A stretch of DNA of 64,000 nt from Fibrobacter sp. UWB16. GTDB lineage: Bacteria > Fibrobacterota > Fibrobacteria > Fibrobacterales > Fibrobacteraceae. The translations under genes were made by a program, and so were the position numbers. Position 1 is the first letter of the stretch. Every line of letters begins with the position of its first letter. Below the pieces are notes generated by a model that saw only the letters and a list, made by a program, of their open reading frames with translations, was not told the origin of the DNA and made no database searches. This document shows positions 42,773-50,150 of the stretch, piece after piece. The stretch is from positions 62,001-126,000 of the forward strand of contig NZ_OCMS01000003.1 in the NCBI RefSeq assembly GCF_900215325.1, in the 5' to 3' direction.

Positions 42773-43920
42773 GTGAAAATGTTCTCTTTTATGCTCAGAT
42801 TGCATTCTGGGTTCTTTTGTTCTTGATTGTTCATTGCTATTTGCTTTTCCCGATGACGCTCCCGTTCGTGAGTGAAATCTTCAAGCGTAAAAAGAAAAAG
42901 GCGGAAGGCATCCCGGAGCTCCCGACCGTGTCTATCTTGATTTCGGCATACAATGAAGAAGCCGTGATTGAACGCAAGATCCATAACATTCTTGAAATCG
43001 ATTATCCCAAGGAAAAGCTTGAAGTCTTGATTGGCGATGATGGCTCTGCAGACAAGACGGCAGAAATTATTGCACGCTATGCCGATCAGGGGATTACTTT
43101 GGTCAAGGCTCCGAAGAATGCGGGCAAGGCGGCAATGCTGAACCGCTTGCAGAAAATCGCAAAGAACGACATTCTGCTGTTCTGCGATGCGAATACGATG
43201 TTCTTCCCGAATGTGGTGCGTAAGCTTGTGGACCCGTTCAAGGACAAGAAGATCGGTTGCGCTTGCGGTCACTTGATTCTTTCGGACAAGAGCGGAAGCG
43301 TACTTGGCAAGGGCGAAAGCTCTTACTGGGATCTGGAAAGTGAAATCAAAAAGTTCGAAGGCGTGCTCGATCGCTTGATAGGTGGCAACGGTGCGCTTTA
43401 TGCCATTCGCCGTGAACTTTATACGGAACTTCCGGTCAAGAAGAGCGTCATGGACGACTTCTTTGTGACAACGAAGATTTTGCAGAAGGGCTATTTCTGC
43501 ACGTTTGTGGATAGTGCCATTGGTACGGAGCAGACCTCCAAGGAATCAAGCGGTGAATACAGGCGCAAGGTGCGCATTGGCCGTGCAAACTTCAACTATT
43601 TGTTCTCTTACTTGCCGCTGTTGAATCCGTTCCGCCCGCTGCTGGCTTACTTGTTCTTCTCGCATAAGATTGTGCGCTGGTTCTCGCCGCATATCATCAT
43701 TCTTTTGTACGTGACAAACGCATTGCTTTTGACGAAGGGCTTGTTCTATCAGGTGACTTTTGGATGCATGACGCTTGCGTTCCTTGTTGCAGTGACAAAG
43801 CTTTTGCCAAGTGCCTATTACTTCTTGCTCATGAACCTCGCCATGCTCAAGGGATTCTTCCTTGCGTTTAAGCGTGAACGCAGTGGCGGCTGGGCCCGCG
43901 AAGCCCGCAGCGACGAGTAG
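42769..43920 (+). CDS. Glycosyltransferase family 2, membrane-bound
   Basis: A 383-residue GT2 with an N-terminal helix (about 8-30), a GT-A domain starting VSILISAYNEEAVIERKIHNILEIDYP, then VLIGDDGSADKT, CDANTMFF as the DxN-type metal motif and GGNGALYAIRR, and four C-terminal helices (about 290-370). KVRIGRANF stands at the place of the QxxRW-like motif. It resembles beta-glycan synthases of the NodC/cellulose-synthase-like branch, but the product is unknown. Its ATG overlaps the thioredoxin stop. The last residues (GGWAREARSDE) run into repeat-like DNA and may be a recent extension. Confidence 0.88.
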   Translation: MSENVLFYAQIAFWVLLFLIVHCYLLFPMTLPFVSEIFKRKKKKAEGIPELPTVSILISAYNEEAVIERKIHNILEIDYPKEKLEVLIGDDGSADKTAEIIARYADQGITLVKAPKNAGKAAMLNRLQKIAKNDILLFCDANTMFFPNVVRKLVDPFKDKKIGCACGHLILSDKSGSVLGKGESSYWDLESEIKKFEGVLDRLIGGNGALYAIRRELYTELPVKKSVMDDFFVTTKILQKGYFCTFVDSAIGTEQTSKESSGEYRRKVRIGRANFNYLFSYLPLLNPFRPLLAYLFFSHKIVRWFSPHIIILLYVTNALLLTKGLFYQVTFGCMTLAFLVAVTKLLPSAYYFLLMNLAMLKGFFLAFKRERSGGWAREARSDE

Positions 43921-43923
43921 TAT

Positions 43924-44125
43924 CAGACGAAAGACCGCTACGCTGGTAGACGAGAGACGAAAGTATTGTGTCATCCTGAGCGAAGTGTAACGGAGTCGAA
44001 GGATCCAGTGATGTCTTGTTTCGTAGTGTCATCCTGGGGCCTTTCGCTCGCGTCATCCTGAACGCGAAGCGTGAAGGATCCAGTAACGTCTCGTATCGCG
44101 TTGTCATCCCGCACTTGTTGCGGAA
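43924..44125. repeat. Cluster of low-complexity and family A repeats
   Basis: AGACGAAAGACCGCTACGCT and AGACGAGAGACGAAAG, then family A units at about 43972-44012 and 44050-44088 with a degenerate one between them (GTCATCCTGGGGCC). A CCGCAC-TTGTTGCGG unit follows at about 44107. The whole gap between the GT2 and the next gene is repeat. Confidence 0.65.
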
Positions 44126-44172
44126 TCACCATCTCGTAAGTGAATAGAAATTATATATTAGAGTGTCGAGAT

Positions 44173-44631
44173 ATGAAGAAAATTTTGATAACATTACTTT
44201 TCGCGCTTGCGTTTGTCGCTACTCCGGCGAGCGCTTTCACAATGGATGCTCAGGGCGGCTTTTGCAATCGCGTGAGCAGCATGGGCGATTTCAACATGAG
44301 TTTCTATGGCCATCTGTGGTATCCCATTGACCAGATGGTTTTTGCAGGCCTCGGCGTCGGTTATGAGGAACTCGACAACGTTGGGTATGTTCCCGTTTCT
44401 GGAAGCCTCTGGGTGCGTCTCCCGATTGGTCGTACTGTGTTGCCGATTGCTACAGGTGATTTCGGCTACATGTTCGGCAAGGACAATCAGATGTTCTGGC
44501 GCGCTGGCGGCGGACTCGACATCAAGAATGGTGACCGCACATCAATCATCGTTTCGACGGGTTACCAGTTCTTGAACCACTCCGGCGAAGGCTACTGGTA
44601 CTTGCAAGCCGGCATTCTCATCGAGATGTAA
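44173..44631 (+). CDS. Small exported, predicted outer-membrane beta-barrel protein
   Basis: A 152-residue protein with a signal peptide (KKILITLLFALAFVATPASA). The mature part alternates short amphipathic strands and turns (MSFYGHLWYPIDQMVFAGLGVGYEEL, GSLWVRLPIGRTVLPIATGDFGYMFG, TSIIVSTGYQF, YWYLQAGILIEM), as in eight-stranded barrels. I chose the ATG at 44173; longer frames lack the signal at their start. TATATTAGAG upstream may be the -10 region. The C-terminal residue is Met rather than Phe. No function can be assigned. Confidence 0.75.
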   Translation: MKKILITLLFALAFVATPASAFTMDAQGGFCNRVSSMGDFNMSFYGHLWYPIDQMVFAGLGVGYEELDNVGYVPVSGSLWVRLPIGRTVLPIATGDFGYMFGKDNQMFWRAGGGLDIKNGDRTSIIVSTGYQFLNHSGEGYWYLQAGILIEM

Positions 44632-44666
44632 ATTTGTTTTAAATAATACTTGTTTTTTTTCAATAA

Positions 44667-44696
44667 TTATGCCGCATTTGCGGCATCTCTTTTTTC
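44667..44696 (+). terminator. Rho-independent terminator
   Basis: ATGCCGC and GCGGCAT pair around ATTT and are followed by CTCTTTTTTC. It ends the small barrel gene. Confidence 0.85.
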
Positions 44697-44697
44697 T

Positions 44698-44806
44698 TCG
44701 TCATCCTGAACCCGTAGGGTGAAGACAACCTCAAAAGGCGAGTGTTGCAGCCATGCTTGCATGGATATAACCGAGCCTAAGAGGTTGGGGCCTGCCCCAT
44801 CCAGTC
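44698..44806. repeat. Family A repeat interrupted by a structured insert of about 74 bases
   Basis: The family A unit starts at TCATCCTGAACCCGTAGGGT GAAG and ends ATCCAGTCAAAT, but between GAAG (44724) and ATCCAGT (44799) lies extra sequence. That insert can fold as nested stems: CAACCTC/GAGGTTG, AGGC/GCCT and CCATGC/GCATGG, with GGGGCCTGCCCC after them. No open frame is present in it. Confidence 0.55.
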
Positions 44807-44880
44807 AAATCTAGTTATCGCATATAACACTTTTATATATAAATTTACATTGGAAAATTTTAAACGTAGGAAAATCTCTT

Positions 44881-45774
44881 ATGGAAAATAAAATGAACAA
44901 GTTCGGATTGAAAAGACTGCTCGCTGTTTTGGCGGTTGCCTTCGCATGCGTATGCATGTGGGGATGTTCGGACGATGTATCGTTTGAGTGGGAAAGGACT
45001 CGGCGGAATGCTAAGGTTATCGGATTTGTCGATGACTCGTTGGTGATGGTGGGCGATTATCGTTTTTGGTTGGAAGTCACGGAGTCTTGGAACGGGGAAC
45101 ACCTAGAGGAATCTGGAGCTGGAAACCCGCGTTTGTGTGTTTACAATTACCGAGTACAGGAAGAAGGGCCGAGATGGTGCGATTCTGTTGCGGAACGAAA
45201 TAATTCGGGATGGTTTGGTGGACAATTGACAGATTCGATTATTTGGGGTGGCGATTTTACTGCTAAAATGAGAATGTGGAAAATTGGAGAACGGCCACAT
45301 GAAATAGCTTTAGCGAGAAGGGTAGAGGATGGGTGTTCCGGTAAATTTAAAATAACCTCCATAAAACAGTGGCTTAATGGAACTTTTATTGCAAGAGGTG
45401 ATAAATCGTTGAATGTAGAAGGTGATGGTTGCCAGTATGCTGTGTTGGATACGATGACAAGAACGTTAATGTTTAAACGTTTGGATGAACGTTTGAAATG
45501 GATTAAAGATTGTGACGATGTGAGGGCGTGGGGTGATGATGTGTATTGCATAATCTTGGATGATGAAGAGGGAAATAGTTTCGTTTTAAAAAACGAAAAA
45601 GATACGATTCCAACACCTCGAAAATTTGCAATTGGAGGTTTTTGGGGTGATATGATTAAAATGAGCGGAAACATTTGTAGCATGAATAGTGATGAAATTA
45701 TCTGTTCCGATGTAATATGGTATGGTAATGAGTTGAGGTTTTATCAAAATGATAAATGTGTTGCGGAGTATTGA
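44881..45774 (+). CDS. Lipoprotein, unknown function
   Basis: A 297-residue lipoprotein. The signal (LLAVLAVAFACVCMWGC) gives a lipobox ending at about Cys29. The start is the ATG at 44881 or the second one at 44893. The mature protein is rich in Trp and Cys (RLCVYNYRVQEEGPRWCD, GCSGKFK, DGCQYAV, DCDDVRAW, NICSMNSDEIICSDVIW) and probably all-beta with several disulfides, possibly propeller-like. No domain is recognised. Base use is more A/T-rich than in neighbouring genes. A remnant of another exported protein follows directly. Confidence 0.75.
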   Translation: MENKMNKFGLKRLLAVLAVAFACVCMWGCSDDVSFEWERTRRNAKVIGFVDDSLVMVGDYRFWLEVTESWNGEHLEESGAGNPRLCVYNYRVQEEGPRWCDSVAERNNSGWFGGQLTDSIIWGGDFTAKMRMWKIGERPHEIALARRVEDGCSGKFKITSIKQWLNGTFIARGDKSLNVEGDGCQYAVLDTMTRTLMFKRLDERLKWIKDCDDVRAWGDDVYCIILDDEEGNSFVLKNEKDTIPTPRKFAIGGFWGDMIKMSGNICSMNSDEIICSDVIWYGNELRFYQNDKCVAEY

Positions 45775-45788
45775 TGGTGGCTGATTGT

Positions 45789-45920
45789 ATGAAAAGATTT
45801 TTTCTTTTAGTGGTTATCTTTTCCATCACATGTTGGGCTGTTCCCAAGCCTATGGAAACGGTCGAAAAATATAATATTGTGTTAGTTCATGGTGCGTATC
45901 AAGCTGATAAGGGTATATAA
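45789..45920 (+). pseudogene. 5' remnant of an exported alpha/beta-hydrolase gene
   Basis: A 43-codon frame with a good signal peptide (KRFFLLVVIFSITCWA) and then VEKYNIVLVHGAYQADKGI before a stop. VLVHGA is the first strand and oxyanion turn of alpha/beta-hydrolases, so this looks like the first 40 residues of a secreted esterase or lipase whose remainder is gone. A terminator follows five bases after the stop. A true small peptide is possible but less likely. Confidence 0.5.
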
Positions 45921-45923
45921 AGC

Positions 45924-45953
45924 AAAAAAGCGGACTTTCGTCCGCCTTTGTTG
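45924..45953 (+). terminator. Rho-independent terminator
   Basis: GCGGAC and GTCCGC form a stem around TTTC, with A-rich sequence before and CTTTG after. Confidence 0.75.
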
Positions 45954-45984
45954 TAGTTGTATCTTGCAGTTTATTAATCACGAG

Positions 45985-46024
45985 ATTTAACTGGATCCTT
46001 CCGCCTTTTGCGTCAGGATGACGA
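45985..46024 (-). repeat. Dispersed intergenic repeat, family A
   Basis: TTTAACTGGATCCTTCCGCC, then TTTTGCGTCAGGATGACGAAG. It lies just past the end of the GH5 gene. Confidence 0.7.
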
Positions 46025-46032
46025 AGTAGTCA

Positions 46033-47115
46033 TTACCCCTTCGCGATCATTTCCATGAGTTCAGAGTCGAGGCGTTCGGGATTGTTGTACTGCGGTAAAT
46101 CGTTGTGCAGCGATTCGCCTTTTGAAACGAGACCGAAGTCCAGATTCTTGTAGTTCCAGTAGCTGTAACCCACGTCGGCGTCGCGGAGGATGTCGAGGAA
46201 GTCGCGCATCCAGGCGAGCTGATACTTGCGGGGTACTTGTACGTAAACGCCGAACTCGTTGCAGCTTACGGGCAAGTCGTACTTGGCGCGGAAATCAAGA
46301 GCGTTCTGGATGCTGGCCTGCAACTGGGCCTTGTCCCACTTGCCATATTCCACATTCAAACGTGTCGTGCCGCCTGCTTCGGGGGCGGCGTAGTCGCCCG
46401 GCCACGGGCGTTCAATCTTGAAGAACGGATCGTCGATCCATGCGGCGCCCTGGTGCGTAAATGTCACCGGCGTGTAGGTGTGGAAACTGTAGATGGCATT
46501 GTCGTCATCGAGCGGTGTGAGGAATTCGAATTCCCTAGCACTGTTCCACTTGTTCGCGCCAACGACAATCGTGTTCTTCGGGGCGTGCTTGCGGATTTCC
46601 CAGAAAATTTCGTCCTTGACTTTGTCCCAAACCTTGGAATCACTTGCGGCCGGTTCATTCAAAAGTTCCATCATCACGCGCGGCATGGAACTGTAGCGTT
46701 CAGCCATGAATGCCCAGATCTTGCGCGTGTCCTTGCGGGCGTTCGCATCGGCAAAGAAAGCTTGTTCGTGGTTGCTGGCGAGGTGGAAATCGTGACCCGG
46801 GCACTTGTGAAGGTCGAGAATCACGTCCAGATCTGCATCCTGGATGTCCTTGAGCGCCTTGTCCAGGAGCGCAAAGATTTCTTCGTCCGGCTTGAGGTCG
46901 TCGCCTTTAAATAAATTAAAGTAGTCAACTGGCAAGCGAACGTGGTTGAACCCCGCATCGTGGATGCGCTTGAAATCGCTTGTTCCAAGGAACGTCTTGA
47001 TGTGACCTACGACCCCCGGAAAACCGACAGGATCCTTTTCTTCGATGCAGTCTACCTGACTGAACCATCCGCCCAAATTCACTCCGCGCAATCTTTCTTT
47101 CTTCATGCGTGCCAT
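46033..47115 (-). CDS. GH5 glycoside hydrolase without signal peptide (cytoplasmic cellulase-like)
   Basis: A 360-residue GH5 enzyme. The catalytic residues are intact: the acid/base Glu in MELLNEPAAS and the nucleophile Glu in SCNEFGVYVQ. RGVNLGGWFSQVD, HVRLPVDYF, VILDLHKCPGHDF and YSFHTYTPVTFTHQG are standard GH5 landmarks. The N-terminus begins MARMKKERLRGVNLGG, so no signal peptide or lipobox is present and the enzyme should stay in the cytoplasm, perhaps cutting imported cello-oligosaccharides. The start could be the second ATG (47106). It is divergent from nothing close and has a family A repeat at its 3' end. Confidence 0.9.
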   Translation of the reverse strand: MARMKKERLRGVNLGGWFSQVDCIEEKDPVGFPGVVGHIKTFLGTSDFKRIHDAGFNHVRLPVDYFNLFKGDDLKPDEEIFALLDKALKDIQDADLDVILDLHKCPGHDFHLASNHEQAFFADANARKDTRKIWAFMAERYSSMPRVMMELLNEPAASDSKVWDKVKDEIFWEIRKHAPKNTIVVGANKWNSAREFEFLTPLDDDNAIYSFHTYTPVTFTHQGAAWIDDPFFKIERPWPGDYAAPEAGGTTRLNVEYGKWDKAQLQASIQNALDFRAKYDLPVSCNEFGVYVQVPRKYQLAWMRDFLDILRDADVGYSYWNYKNLDFGLVSKGESLHNDLPQYNNPERLDSELMEMIAKG

Positions 47116-47156
47116 CCCATACTTTGGCTGCCGGGGCAGCCGGTTGAATGAATAGG

Positions 47157-47447
47157 TTATTCGTTTACGATGTTCAAATCTTCGTCGGCGATGTTTAGGT
47201 CCATGATGACTTCCATATCGTCGGGAAGGTTATAAAAATCTACAACCAGGCCCACCTTCTTGTCTTCGTCTTTTTGCTTGTCGAACTGGACGACGTCGTA
47301 AATTTTCATTTTGACGACAGCTTCCTGCGTCACAGGAATTTCGATGGTCATGCCCTTGCTGATCGGGCCTTCTACAATCTTGCCCTTGAAAACCAGACTG
47401 GTCTGGTCTTCGCCGAGCGAGGTCTTCTTCACGTGAAATACAGCCAT
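47157..47447 (-). CDS. Small protein with EF-Tu domain-2-like beta-barrel pattern
   Basis: A 96-residue protein, start at the ATG at 47447 (the frame extends 22 codons upstream without convincing sequence). SLVFKGKIVEGPISKGMTIEIPVTQEAVVKMKIYDVVQFDKQKDEDKKVGLVVD resembles domain II of translation GTPases, where a beta-barrel carries the G-x-v-x-x-G-x-i-x-x-G-d pattern. The C-terminus is acidic (DLNIADEDLNIVNE). No GTPase domain is attached. Small stand-alone proteins of this type occur in several phyla with unknown roles. It is divergent from mqnA with about 85 bases between starts. Confidence 0.65.
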   Translation of the reverse strand: MAVFHVKKTSLGEDQTSLVFKGKIVEGPISKGMTIEIPVTQEAVVKMKIYDVVQFDKQKDEDKKVGLVVDFYNLPDDMEVIMDLNIADEDLNIVNE

Positions 47448-47532
47448 TATTAAGCCATTAACTTTTTGAATTAATCGGTTTGTTTTGACGTGGCATACAA
47501 TTTCGCCACACATAAAAATTTAACTTTTTTAC

Positions 47533-48354
47533 ATGACTCTCCGTGTTGGTCGAATCCCTTTTTTGGTCTGTGCGCCGTTTTTCTTCAATTCTGTCGGGCG
47601 CGAGAATGAATTTCCCGATGTAGCCTTTGTCGATGGCCCGCCGAGTGCCCATAGTGCAGGCCTCAAGGATGGCTCTATCCACCTGTCTCCGGCGTCTTCG
47701 ATTACGTTTGCGCAAAAGCCGGGCGCCTTTGTGCTCTCGCCTGTGCTTTGCACGTCGTGCTCCTTTGAGGTGCGGTCGGTCAAGCTGTTTTCACGTTACC
47801 CGATTGAGGAACTTTCGGGCAAAAAAATTCGCATGACATCGCAGAGCAAGACTTCTGTTACGTTATTGCGGATTCTCCTTGAAAATCGATATGCTCTTCG
47901 TCCGGAATATGTGCCGGGGCTTGCGGCTGAGTCGACTGACGATGCTTGCCTTTTGATTGGCGACTTGGCGCTTGAAGAAAATGAACGCCACCGCTTTGCA
48001 TATAGTTATGATCTGGGAACTCTCTGGCAGGAATGGCAAGGATTACCTTTTGTGTTTGGTGCATGGCTGATTTCGAAGGATGCTCTGTCGACTCGCTTGC
48101 GCCCTGTTCTCGATGATTACATGTTGCGCTTGGAAACAAGCATTCGCGAGTTCCGTAAAAATCCGTCGCAAGCGCTGGACGTGTGGCTTGCGAAGTACCC
48201 GGTGAATTTGCCGCGCCCTCTTATCGAAGATTACTTTAGTGTGCTCGATTACCATTTTACTAATGAACGTAAACAATCGCTTACGTTGTTTTTCAAATTG
48301 GCCGCTCAAATGGGGTTAGTTGATTCCGCTCCGCCGATAGAGTTCCTCGAGTAA
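47533..48354 (+). CDS. mqnA: Chorismate dehydratase MqnA (futalosine pathway)
   Basis: First enzyme of the futalosine route to menaquinone; it converts chorismate to 3-enolpyruvylbenzoate. The 273-residue protein has the periplasmic-binding-protein type II fold of MqnA/MqnD: LRVGRIPFLVCAPFFF at the start, VDGPPSAHSAGLKDGSIHLSPASSITFA, then LSGKKIRMTSQSKTSVTLLRILL, LLIGDLAL and YDLGTLWQEWQGLPFVFGAWLI, the latter a strong MqnA signature. No other mqn gene is adjacent. Menaquinone is needed for fumarate reduction, which fits succinate fermentation. TTAACTTTTTTAC precedes the ATG with no ribosome binding site. Confidence 0.9.
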   Translation: MTLRVGRIPFLVCAPFFFNSVGRENEFPDVAFVDGPPSAHSAGLKDGSIHLSPASSITFAQKPGAFVLSPVLCTSCSFEVRSVKLFSRYPIEELSGKKIRMTSQSKTSVTLLRILLENRYALRPEYVPGLAAESTDDACLLIGDLALEENERHRFAYSYDLGTLWQEWQGLPFVFGAWLISKDALSTRLRPVLDDYMLRLETSIREFRKNPSQALDVWLAKYPVNLPRPLIEDYFSVLDYHFTNERKQSLTLFFKLAAQMGLVDSAPPIEFLE

Positions 48355-48404
48355 TTTTATTTTATAGCGGTTGGAATGAGTGTTGGGATGGTAAGGAGAA
48401 CAAA

Positions 48405-49274
48405 ATGGTAGAGGAAAAAATTCTTATCGTCGACGATGATGATGTTGAATTAAAAAGAGACTCGGATATTCTGAAAGCGGTTGGGTACGAAGTTATCGGC
48501 TGCAAATCCGGTGCCGAAGCATTGGAGTACCTGAACAACAATCCCGTGGAGCTTGTGGTGCTTGACGTCAATATGCCAAACATGAATGGTTTCGACGTCT
48601 GCCTGAATATCCGCAAGCAGTTCCCGCTAGATGACTTGCCGATTATATTCCTCACGAATCAGGAAAATGAAGCTAGCGTTACGCAAGGATTTCAGTCGGG
48701 AGCTTCTGATTTTGTCTGCAAGTCTGCTGCGCCTGATATTCTGCTTGCTAGAATCGGTGTGCATCTGCGCTTGGCTCGTTCGCTGCGCAACTTGCGCGAA
48801 ATCTCTTTGACGGACGACTTGACGGGCGCCTACAACCGCAGGCATGCCATCTGCTCGCTGCGAGAATTGTTTGCCCGTAGCAAACGCTATGGCACGAATT
48901 TTTCGATTATCTATTTTGACCTGAACGGACTCAAGAAAATCAATGACCAGCATGGGCATTTGGCTGGAGACTTGTTGCTCCGTTCTGTCGTGAACGTTTG
49001 CAATAAGTTGCTTCGCGAATCGGATATGCTGTTCCGCATGGGTGGTGATGAATTCATGGTCATTTGCCCGGATACCGATTTGAAGGGTGCGTTTGTCTGT
49101 GCCGAGAGAATGCAGGCTGCGGTAAAGTCTCTTACGATTGTAGACCAGACGGTCGCCTTTGCGTATGGCACGGCGAGCTCTACCGAAGACTACAAGGACA
49201 TGGACGAGATGCTCCGCAGTGTCGATGCTTCCATGTACGACTGCAAACGCAAAATGCGCGCCGAACGCAGTTAG
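48405..49274 (+). CDS. Response regulator with GGDEF diguanylate cyclase domain
   Basis: A 289-residue two-domain protein like PleD or WspR. The receiver (about 4-125) has the acidic pocket VDDDD, the phospho-acceptor Asp54 in LDVNMPNMNGFD, Thr/Lys switch residues in FLTNQ and FVCKS. The GGDEF domain (about 132-289) has SLTDDLTGAYNRR, FDLNGLKKINDQHGH and the active-site loop RMGGDEF (213-217). It should make cyclic di-GMP, a second messenger for adhesion and biofilm. No clear RxxD inhibitory site precedes the loop. No histidine kinase is adjacent. AAGGAG lies upstream of the ATG. Confidence 0.94.
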   Translation: MVEEKILIVDDDDVELKRDSDILKAVGYEVIGCKSGAEALEYLNNNPVELVVLDVNMPNMNGFDVCLNIRKQFPLDDLPIIFLTNQENEASVTQGFQSGASDFVCKSAAPDILLARIGVHLRLARSLRNLREISLTDDLTGAYNRRHAICSLRELFARSKRYGTNFSIIYFDLNGLKKINDQHGHLAGDLLLRSVVNVCNKLLRESDMLFRMGGDEFMVICPDTDLKGAFVCAERMQAAVKSLTIVDQTVAFAYGTASSTEDYKDMDEMLRSVDASMYDCKRKMRAERS

Positions 49275-49320
49275 TAACTGGTTATTAGTTAATAGTTACT
49301 AGTTTAAAGTATGGCGGCAA
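49275..49320. repeat. Low-complexity repeat (TAACTGGTTATTAGTTAATAG type)
   Basis: Repeated TAACTGGTTATTAGTTAAT and AGTTACTAGTTT units, similar to text near 640, 35938 and 60010. Confidence 0.5.
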
Positions 49321-49334
49321 AGCCGCAAAAAAGA

Positions 49335-49408
49335 GAAGCCGCGGAAATTTCCGCGGCGTTTTCGCTTTTTTCGCAATTGTCACCCCGGACTAGTTCCGGG
49401 GTCGCCAT
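49335..49408. terminator. Perfect 20-base palindrome and family B repeat between convergent genes
   Basis: GCCGCGGAAATTTCCGCGGC (49338-49357) is a perfect palindrome followed by GTTTTCGCTTTTTT, a terminator for the GGDEF gene. The next 30 bases (TCACCCCGGACTAGTTCCGG and on) are a family B repeat whose arms also form a hairpin, near the end of the minus-strand aldolase gene. Confidence 0.75.
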
Positions 49409-49412
49409 TCTT

Positions 49413-50054
49413 TTACGCAATCGTAGCCTTGACTGCAGCCAGCAGTTTCTGCATCCTTGCTTCGATGGTAGCCCAGTCGCCAGCCTTCATCAGTTCTGCA
49501 TTGAAGATGCTCCCGCCAAAAGAAAGCAAGTTCGCGCTAGCCTTGAGGTAGCTTGCTGCATTCTCTGCATTCACGCCACCGCATGCCATCAACGGAATGT
49601 CGCGGAACGGACCGCGCAGAGCCTTGATGTATTCCGGACCGCCCACGCAGTTCACCGGGAAAATCTTGATGGCAGTTGCGCCAAGGTCGTAAGCCTTCTG
49701 CACTTCGGTCGGAGTGAGGGCTCCCGGGATAATCGGGATGCCTGCGGTATTCGAAAGTCGAATGACTTCGTGACGCGTATTTGGCGTAACGATGAATTCG
49801 GCACCTGCAGAAATCGCCTTTTCCACATCGCTCCCGTGACGGACGGTACCTGCGCCGACCTTGATTCCAAGTGGCTTTGCAATGGACTTGAGCTTTGCGA
49901 TAATTTCGGTTGCTGCTGCGGTGTTCATCGTGACCTCAATCGCCTTGAGCCCGCACTTTGCAGACGCATTCACGCACGCTTCTTCGGCGCCCTGAGGAAT
50001 GTCGCGGAGAATGCCCACGACCGGCATCGGTTGTAAAAATTCAAGGAAATTCAT
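49413..50054 (-). CDS. KDPG/KHG aldolase (2-dehydro-3-deoxy-6-phosphogluconate aldolase)
   Basis: Class I aldolase that cleaves 2-keto-3-deoxy-6-phosphogluconate to pyruvate and glyceraldehyde 3-phosphate, or a related hydroxy-keto acid. The 213-residue TIM barrel has VVGILRDI, AIEVTMNT, KVGAGTV (with the conserved GAGT), FIVTPNT and the Schiff-base Lys130 in ATAIKIFPVNCVGGPEYIKAL. I chose the start at 50054 (MNFLEFLQPMP); the longer frame lacks family sequence. No edd or kdgK gene is next to it, so its pathway partner, uronate or gluconate breakdown, is unclear. Confidence 0.92.
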   Translation of the reverse strand: MNFLEFLQPMPVVGILRDIPQGAEEACVNASAKCGLKAIEVTMNTAAATEIIAKLKSIAKPLGIKVGAGTVRHGSDVEKAISAGAEFIVTPNTRHEVIRLSNTAGIPIIPGALTPTEVQKAYDLGATAIKIFPVNCVGGPEYIKALRGPFRDIPLMACGGVNAENAASYLKASANLLSFGGSIFNAELMKAGDWATIEARMQKLLAAVKATIA

Positions 50055-50098
50055 GACTTTAAAATAGCTTCTGAATAGGGAATGTGACAAGAAAAAAT

Positions 50099-50132
50099 GA
50101 AAAAAAGCCGACTATGGTGAGTCGGCTTTTGT
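50099..50132 (-). terminator. Rho-independent terminator of the GH9 gene
   Basis: AAAAGCCGAC and GTCGGCTTTT form a ten-base-pair stem. On the minus strand it follows the stop of the large GH9 gene. Confidence 0.9.
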
Positions 50133-50150
50133 ACGAAATATGTAAAAGGC

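Noticed and set aside
43921-44130. Possible insertion sequence remnant after the GT2 gene
   Set aside because: No transposase fragment or terminal inverted repeats; the content is explained by dispersed family A and low-complexity repeats.
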